A DNA stretch of 64,000 nucleotides from positions 168,869,421 to 168,933,420 of the forward strand of contig NC_080571.1 of the NCBI RefSeq assembly GCF_030247185.1. Direction: 5' to 3'. The position numbers and the translations under genes are program-made. How positions within the stretch are numbered: position 1 is the stretch's first letter; every line of letters begins with the position of its first letter. Of this stretch, positions 57,177 to 64,000 are shown in pieces. The notes under the pieces were generated by a model. The model had not been told where the DNA came from. It did no database searches and was given only the letters and a program-made list of their open reading frames with translations. This stretch comes from Malaya genurostris. Its lineage: Eukaryota; Arthropoda; Insecta; Diptera; Culicidae.

Positions 57177-57789
57177 AGGGTAAACATCAAGTCGAATGCG
57201 TTGGCTTATAACATTGAGGTTTGTAGCTGGATCACAAATTTCTGTGTTTCTAATTACTGTTGCCCAACTTTTTTACACATGGGATTTTTTTCTTGTATTC
57301 GTTTTTTGCTATACATGACCTAAATTTCCTAACCTTACGGTGGACCTTGTGTGTGTGTGTGTGTTCTCCTTTGGCGTCATCCTGTTCCATGGTATGCTTC
57401 TATCGTTGCTTTATCTGTGGGGTGATCGAACGGTTGCTAGTCTCGAACTCTGGGTCCAAGTCGGTTTTCATTCTTAATAGCTCGTTGACTTCTCGTTGAT
57501 TAGTCATGTATTGGTATTCTGTAGTGTTGCTTCTCGTTGATTAGTCACTCCCTTCATTGAGTATAGTTTAGAATTAATAGTTGTCTCATTTGAGTTTTGG
57601 GCATCATAGTTCCGAAAGAGGTGATGAAACTTCTTCGTTGGGTACAATGTGTTGATTTTCCTAGCAGCTTTTCATGTATTTCACTTGATTTCGTGGTTGT
57701 TTTCTTCGTAGTGTTTTTAGTTCAGTGATTACAGGGTGATATATACCAGAAATGTGAAAATATTGTCACTCGTTTTTTAGATTAGCATC
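57177..57789. other. Stretch without recognised feature
   Basis: Holds a short GT tract (57347-57362) and a local direct repeat of 'cttctcgttgattagtca' at about 57487 and 57530. No coding frame is supported. Confidence 0.45.
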
Positions 57790-58020
57790 ACTTTTCCCGG
57801 GTTGGCGGTTCAATGCATAGGACGCTTGTCTTACAAGCCAGTTGTCGTATGTTCGAGCCCCGACCTGGAAGGATTCTTAGTGTCAGTAGGATCCATAGTA
57901 CTAGCCATGCAATGATTCTGTACACTAAGAATCGGCTGCGAAGTCTGTTGAAACAGAAAGGCCAAATTCCACAAAAGGAATGTAATACCAGGACTTTGCT
58001 TTTCCACTTTTCTCATACGA
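57790..58020 (+). mobile_element. tRNA-derived SINE (Feilai-like)
   Basis: An RNA polymerase III box A-like sequence (TGGCGGTTCAATGCATAGG, 57803-57821) and box B (GTTCGAGCCCC, 57851-57861) flank an anticodon-loop-like CTTACAA, suggesting a tRNA-Val-like head. A non-tRNA body follows ('gatccatagtactagccatg', 'aatcggctgcgaagtctgtt') to about 58015. The layout matches Feilai, the SINE known from Aedes; the identity is from memory of the family and not verified. Confidence 0.75.
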
Positions 58021-58186
58021 ATAGGCAACGCAAGTGTAAGCACTAGTTTGGAAAAATGATGCTGACTGTGCGACATAAACACTGAAGCATGCTTTTGTGA
58101 ACTATTCTAATCAATCTGAATCAATTGGTGTCAAAATTAGTATACGAAATTATTTAATAAAAGTATGAAATATATTTTCATGAGAC

Positions 58187-58250
58187 TGTTATGAAAGAAG
58201 AGAAAGGCATTATCACACCACTAGGTGGATTAAGAAGGGTTTTTATCTTA
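58187..58250. repeat. MITE-like end fragment
   Basis: GAGAAAGGCATTATCACACC then ACTAGGTGGATTA: the right end of the family seen complete at 46865-47785. The rest is missing. Confidence 0.65.
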
Positions 58251-58400
58251 TCCATTGTTTTCCTTAGATTGTGGTTTTAAGTTTTTCGTTGAATTCTTAT
58301 ATCAACGTATCATTGTATGATGTATGCTGTAAATTTCTGTTATAACTGTATATTATTTTTCTTTATTTCAATTACTCTCAGGATTTCAGTTTTCCTTATA

Positions 58401-58637
58401 GGGTAACAGAGGTATTTTGGCCCACTTCAGGATTGATTTTATTTTGGCCCACTTTGAATAAATATCCACCAAATGTTGTAATATCTTTGAAAATCCCTTC
58501 CGCAATAGGTAATTTAATGTGTTTACCTTCAAATTTATGTAACATGAGTTACTTCACATCAATTAAATCCGGTAAAATCGGTAAAGTTTGTTAGGTGGGC
58601 CAAAATATATGAAGTGGCCAAAATACCTCTGTTACCC
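58401..58637. mobile_element. MITE with near-perfect TIRs and TA target duplication
   Basis: The left terminus (58401-58428) and right terminus (58611-58637) are inverted repeats, identical over the outer 22 bases (GGGTAACAGAGGTATTTTGG...) with one extra C in the left arm beyond that. TA flanks both sides (58399-58400, 58638-58639). A second inner TTTTGGCCCAC / GTGGGCCAAAA pair lies inside. It is 237 bp with no coding capacity. TA duplication suggests mobilisation by a Tc1/mariner-type transposase. Confidence 0.92.
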
Positions 58638-58669
58638 TATTTTTAATATTATTTCTTTTTATTCAGTTT

Positions 58670-60005
58670 TCCGATGAAACTCTTATTTTGTTTATTTGTT
58701 TGCTTGTTCCATCTGACAATAAAAGTCTTAATGAATAGAAAGTTAAGTTATAAAATCGAGGATTGCGACACTTTCTGAACAAACTTATGCGATGATTCAC
58801 CAAAATCGAATAAATTTTCAACTTGGGAGAAAGTTCGAACACACGCTGCAATAGGTTCATTGGCTCCAAACGATGTCCGATGGAATCTTCGTTGTAGCAA
58901 ACCTGTTGATCGTAGAGTTCGTTGTGAAACCCGGAAGTCGATGAGAGACAGGATTTTTGGAGAGTCGATTTCGCCGTTGATAATCTTCGCCACAAACGCA
59001 GCTTGTTGAATCTTCCTTCGTCGTTCCAGAGTGTCAAGACCTAACAGGCGACATCGATCAGGGTACGGTGGCAGATCCAAGGGATTTCGCCAGGGAAGGT
59101 CTCTTAGCGCAAGCCGAATAAATCTTTTCTGAACACGCTCAATCCGCAAGTTCCAAACGAATTGATATGAACTCCATACCAAACTGGCATTTTCCAGCAA
59201 TGGTCGCACTAAGGAACAGTATAACGCCTTCAAACAATGTGGATCCTTAAAATCTCTGCTGATTTTAGCTACGAATCCGAGTTGTTTCGTTGCCTTAGAT
59301 ATTAAAGCAGAACGATGCTGATTAAATGTGAGTTTTGCATCCAATACAACACCAAGGTCGTTAACACGGTCAACTCTTGTAAGTGTTTGTCCATCAATTT
59401 TGTAGTCGAAGATTAATGGACGAAGTATTCGGTGAAATGTAATTACTTGACATTTGGCAATGCTGATCACAAGATGGTTTCGTCGACACCATGCGATAAA
59501 TTCATCTAGCAGTTCTTGAAGATGGACGCAGTCCTCATAATTACGAATTACTAAGTACAGCTTCAAATCGTCAGCGTAGATCAGCTTGCATCCATAACCA
59601 AGCAGCCAAGCGGCATCGTTGAAAAACAGTGCAAACAAAAGGGGATCCATATTACTGCCCTGCGGAACTCCTGATTTATTCGTAAACGGGGATGAAACTG
59701 AGGTTCCCAATTGTACGCGTAGGACTCTACCACACAAATAGGAACTCAACCATTCAACGAACTTGTGTGATGCACCAAGTCGCATCAGTTTACATAACAG
59801 AATTCAGTGGTCTATACGATCAAAAGCCGCTTTTAGATCGGTGTATACTGCATCAATTTGTACCCTTTCCTCCATACGCGAAAAGCAGGTCGAGGTAAAA
59901 TCGAGCAAATTTGTACTAACGGATCGTCCTGGCATAAATCCATGCTGATCGGTTGATATATAACTTTTTGTACGAGAAAGAACAACAGAGCTGACAACTA
60001 TTTCG
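58670..60005 (-). pseudogene. LINE ORF2 reverse transcriptase fragment
   Basis: The minus-strand frame 59785-58748 (345 codons) encodes SGVPQGSNMDPLLFALFFND, the catalytic YADD (about 59572-59583), LVISIAKCQVITF, NDLGVVLDAKLTF and the C-terminal thumb to a stop at 58748. Upstream, 60005-59786 carries DQHGFMPGRS and TDLKAAFDRID, followed by one TGA stop just before the long frame. It is 5'-truncated. The same family as 43065-43757. Confidence 0.87.
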
Positions 60006-60889
60006 GGGGTTCCTACTTAGATCCGTTTGAACTCGCATGACATAAGCTCTATATAAACCGGCATTCAATTTGCGGTACTCATCACAATACAATATGTTGT
60101 ATACATTTTGAAAATTTTTATTCCTTTTCTAATGTCTCTTTGATACTTTATTATATCTTGGTATTTGGTGCTAATGTTCGGTTCCTCAATCCGTATACTT
60201 TTTCAAAAGGTTATGGTGAACTATTTCTAGCCTATTCTAATTTTTTAAAGTTGTTGTTTGCTCACTAGGAAGAGCGACTACTTTTTTTAAAATAACTATT
60301 TATTGGAATATGAGTTAAAATTAAATTATTAAGATTTAAATTGGGTGTTCAGCCACAAGTGGTGACTTTTCAGCATTATAATATACATGATTGGGTTATT
60401 ACCATGAAGACATTATTTGCTTCCGCAATTCTGAGATTTTTGTGTAGGGAAAATTATAAACCTACTTGTATTGTATAATGGGGAAAAGGAATTTATATAC
60501 TAACTTACTAACAAATACAGAGAGCGAATCGATTCAATTCAAGATTGCATCGATTTTTGTCGGAATTTGCTTATAATATTATGTGACATTACATCTAATG
60601 GTTCTATATTTGTGAGTCTGTGTAACTCATTTGTACTGTACGCTTCAAAATCATTTTCAGAATTTTATTCTAAATCCTTTGAAGCGTTTTCTTCCTGGTG
60701 GAACTACAACTTGACCAAATTGGTACTGCATAAAGCATGGCTGGTCTGAAAACTTGTTTATATATTTACAATTTGTTTTTTAGACAGAGCTCAGAATTTA
60801 TGTTTATAAGAGGATATAAACATTTAATATATTTATTACACTTTGCCTAAGTACCTTCAATGTGATCCTGAAGAAATCAGACATTTTTG
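60006..60889. other. Stretch without recognised feature
   Basis: AT-rich non-coding. A phrase 'gttgttgtttgctcactagg' at about 60253 recurs in diverged form at about 63840, possibly a repeat end. No gene is supported. Confidence 0.4.
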
Positions 60890-61830
60890 CTATTAAAAAT
60901 TTTTCTAAAATAATTTCATGATCCACATGATTTTCAATGTGAGATCTGTAATCCAACCAATAAGCTCTATGATAGTTGAATATAGAAATAATTGGATTAA
61001 TTATAACTTCGTTGGAAAGTCTGAATGTTACAGGAAGATGATCTGAGTCAAAGTCAGTATGTGTAATCGGTTCCCTACAAATGTGACTTTGATCGGTTAA
61101 ATCCAGATCAATTGTAGAAGGATTTTTTACGGAAGAGAAGCAAGTCGGATTACTGGGATGAAGAACTGTGAAGTAACCAGCTAAGAGTTGATTATGAAGT
61201 ATTTTACCATTACTGTTATTTTGCTTACAATTCCACTTACCATGCTTTGCATTTCAGTTCCCTATTATGAAAAATTTCGGTCGATATCTTGTGAGTTTTT
61301 GCAAATTGCCTTTAAATAAATTTAATTGTTCGTCGGTGCATAGGAATGGAAAATATGCTCCAGCGATGAAATAAATTCCTTGAATGGCATCTTCTTCGAT
61401 TCCCAAGCTTTCAATAACATTAGTATTGAAAGAAGGTAAAATTCCTTGTTCAATTTGCCGTTGGACAAAAATGGCAACTCCACCACCCATTCCAGTAAAC
61501 CTGTCAAATCGATGAACTACATAATGTGGTTTTCTGTCAGAATGGCAATATGAATTATGTGACCTTTAAGAAAATTGAAAAATTCATCTTCGCTCGATTT
61601 TAAAGGTGATGAAGTCTAATTCATTCGGATGATCATTTGAAAAAGTTGATCTTGTAGGTAGATCATTTTATTTTCCGTTATATCGCCTAAATCGACTTCG
61701 TTTAAAAAAGCGAATGGCATTGAAGGAATATTGGTAGAGAGATGTCTACCTGTTACACTAGTGTAACTGCCATTAGAAGAAGATGATTTTGCCGATCTAC
61801 CTGTTTCCTGTTTTTTGTTTGTTAACATTA
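60890..61830 (-). pseudogene. Jockey-clade LINE fragment (ORF1 piece plus endonuclease)
   Basis: On the minus strand, 61828-61616 encodes FLNEVDLGDITENKMIYL, probably the C-terminal part of ORF1. 61490-61254 encodes GMGGGVAIFVQRQIEQ-like endonuclease residues, IQGIYFIAGAYFPF and RPKFFIIGN. Further on come STIDLDLTD, DFDSDHLPVTFRLSNE and the end of the endonuclease to about 60900. Frameshifts separate the parts. It is the third member of the family at 30125 and 40085, and the only one with the start of the endonuclease. Confidence 0.78.
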
Positions 61831-61979
61831 GAAGAATTAAGTGGTAGTTGTATACCTTTTAACTGTCATTAGAAGACGATGAAGACGAGGTCGAGGTGTT
61901 ATTGTTATTAGAAGACGAATTTCAAGGCGTGCCTGTTTACCTTTTTTTTATAAATATAAAAAATAGGTATAGAATTCGC

Positions 61980-62660
61980 TCAAATTTTAGAAAAATTTTC
62001 CGAGGCCCGAATGTCATATACCAATCGATTCAGCTCGACTAGCTGAGTAATTGTCCGTGTGTGTGTGGTGGGGAAGGGGGGGGGTCTATATGTGTGTTGT
62101 CAACAAAGGGGTCGAGATTTCAAAGATCGCTGGACCGATTTTGATCAATCTAGTCGCAAATGAAGGGTTTCCTCGTCGCTCAGAACGCTATTGAATGGTT
62201 TTAGGATCGAATGTTTACTTTTTGAGTTATACAAAGTTTTATGTCAAAATTTTCAGTTTTTTACAACATCTGTCACACTTGATCTTGAAAACAAAACATG
62301 TTTTCAGACTTAAATTCCACACGGTAATAGCTATCCAACAAGTCATAGATTGTTAAAATCCGTCCATTTTTAACGGAGATATCGATATTTTTGAGTAAGC
62401 GACTTTTTACCCCTATTCCGACACTAGGAGTTTTGAGCACTGTATGACAAAGCAATGCTTGGGAGCAACGCGAAACACGATTTTTTAGACTGTTACATAC
62501 AATTGTTTCTAAGTACCAAAAAGACTGTCCTTTTTCATGACAATTTGCCTCGGACCGATTTTAGCACGGTTCGTTTTTGGCAACATAATCGTTCGAATAT
62601 GGCATATGTAAACCAGATGATGGCTGCATTTTTGAGTTGAAAGCAATTTCATAATTATAT
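61980..62660. repeat. MITE-like repeat, diverged
   Basis: Starts with CCGAGGCCCGAATGTCATATACCAATCGATTCAGCTCG (described in parts at 61998-62040) and a GT/G-rich run (62050-62085), the inverted counterpart of the 26440-27372 ends. The body differs from the 47-kb element. No coding sequence. Confidence 0.55.
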
Positions 62661-62689
62661 TGATTTTAACTACTTACAGCAATAAATTC

Positions 62690-63850
62690 TGGAAGAACAT
62701 TACACTCGTATACCATTCGAATCAGTTCGTCGAGATCAGCGAATGCGTGTGTGACAAAAAATTTGACTCAATTTTCTCGGAGATGATTCAACCGTTTTCT
62801 ACAAACTCAGATTCATATGAATAGTCGTATGCTCCCAAACAAGGTTCCTGATTTATGTTTGAATACGACTTTTGGTTCCGGATGATGATATGTGAAACAA
62901 AATTAAATTTGTGTAACTCATTTTTCGTGTAGATGGCTGAACCGATCTAAGATTCAAATGAAATGTAAGATTCAAATGAAAAGTTTTAAGATCCAAGAAA
63001 TCTCTTGCTTTTCAGTCAGATCCAACTTCCGGTTTGGGGAATACATGGTGATTATTATAAAACTGTCCATTTCACATAAATTAATTAGGTTTATCGGGTC
63101 TGCTGATTGAAATAGTCGACAACCAAATAAACTTATTTCAGTTTCAGCGATATTATATTTTCGATCCGGAAGACACCCACAAATTTAACTCGCACTACAT
63201 TTTCTTAAAGATGTCTACACTGATTTTCAAACATTTTGAATCGAATGTAAACTATATAGCTCCTCAGGTGAATTTAACTGACTTCGGTTAAACCGACTTT
63301 CGAATTCCGGTTCCAGTATCGAATCGTTTTCCAAAGCTCGATCGTTTTCTTAAAAGAAGGCCAAATCGAATTTCAAAAACAAAAATTCAAATTAATGGAT
63401 TTATGGTTCCATAAAAAATTAATTAATTTTATCCGATTCTGGAATTACAGGGTGATGAATTTTTAAAATTCAAACCGATATAGAAGATGACAATCCTGAA
63501 AAGCTTTAATGTTGGACTCAAAACTTTTGTAATTTGTTCGTCATATGGCCATACGAATCGGTTTGGGTTATGCTGGTTTCTGAATACCGGCTCTGGAAGT
63601 ACCTTAAATAACCGTAAAGTCTAAAGTGGAACCTACTTCGACATATCATGGAATATTGCTGTCTCGACATTGCAGAGTAATTAGTGATTAAAATCCCAAA
63701 TTGCCGCTTAAAACGACGGTCATTAAAATAATGTCATGAGAACCAAAAAATACCGAAGAATAATCATGCAAAAACACATGCGGATTGATAAAAAAAGGTT
63801 TCATCTCTCTGCTAGGTGGATAAAGCACGTTTTTATAGTTGTTGTTTGTT
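62690..63850. repeat. MITE-like repeat with diverged tandem units
   Basis: Begins TATACCATTCGAATCAGTTCG (62708 on), with units bearing 'tttctcggagatgattcaaccg', 'agatggctgaaccgat' and 'ccgacttt(c)g(a)attccgg'. It ends TCTCTGCTAGGTGGATAAAG near 63806-63826. A relative of the element at 46865-47785. Nothing recognised in the last 150 bp of the window. Confidence 0.6.
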
Positions 63851-64000
63851 CGCTAGGGAGGGTGGCTACTTCATACGGTCCTCTCCAAAGTGATTGTATT
63901 TTTTTCCTGCGCCTGTGGGATTGGCTTTTACTAGCACTAAGTATCCCCTCAATTTTTAATATTTTCACATACATTTTTCATAAGAGAACTAACAATGTTG

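Noticed and set aside
57790..57880. Possible functional tRNA-Val gene
   Set aside because: Box A and B are present, but the acceptor stem does not pair convincingly and a SINE body follows.

Overview
The window looks like nuclear DNA of a mosquito, most likely a culicine such as Aedes. It is AT-rich and crowded with transposable elements. The element types fit: BEL/Pao and Ty3/gypsy LTR elements, several LINE clades (a PHD-type CR1/Jockey-like LINE, Jockey, R1 and I clades), a Feilai-like tRNA-derived SINE, and many non-autonomous repeats with a mosquito-typical motif (GATCTCGTCGAACTGAGTCG-like plus 'accactaggtggatta'). The host assignment is inference; no species marker was identified. I see no bacterial genes, CRISPR arrays or rRNA genes.

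Layout. (1) 1-24091 is a head-to-tail tandem duplication of a nested transposon block (unit 13,302 bp at 10790-24091; a partial first copy at 1-10789). Inside each unit, a minus-strand BEL/Pao element abuts a decayed plus-strand Ty3/gypsy element, and that gypsy element is interrupted by a full-length-looking LINE. The copies are almost identical. By eye I found one 577-bp deletion in copy A, which removes the BEL reverse transcriptase YVDD, and one point change in copy B, which turns the LINE active site YADD into YTDD. (2) 24092-26440 finishes the gypsy element: integrase with a DD35D instead of DD35E triad, polypurine tract and 3' LTR. (3) 26440-27370 holds foldback/MITE-like repeats. (4) 27574-39028 carries the only host gene I can support: the first three coding exons of a muscle-type immunoglobulin-domain protein (titin/stretchin-like). 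It has a TATA box, an initiator and a possible MEF2 site, and all introns are phase 1. Its second intron (8.3 kb) has been filled by Jockey, R1, BEL and MITE-like insertions. (5) From 39029 to the end I see no further exon. The region, presumably a very long third intron or downstream DNA, is a mosaic of LINE, BEL, LTR-like, SINE and MITE fragments in both orientations, plus a 200-bp TTA and an 85-bp GT microsatellite.

How the parts fit together. The gypsy element is oldest, because both duplicate copies share its stops and frameshifts. BEL and the LINE came later, the block was then duplicated, and each copy picked up a lesion in a reverse transcriptase. No cellular pathway is encoded besides the Ig gene. 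I found no convincing new biological system; the most interesting signals are the recent 13.3-kb duplication, the Ig gene's promoter and modular exons, and several large inverted repeats.
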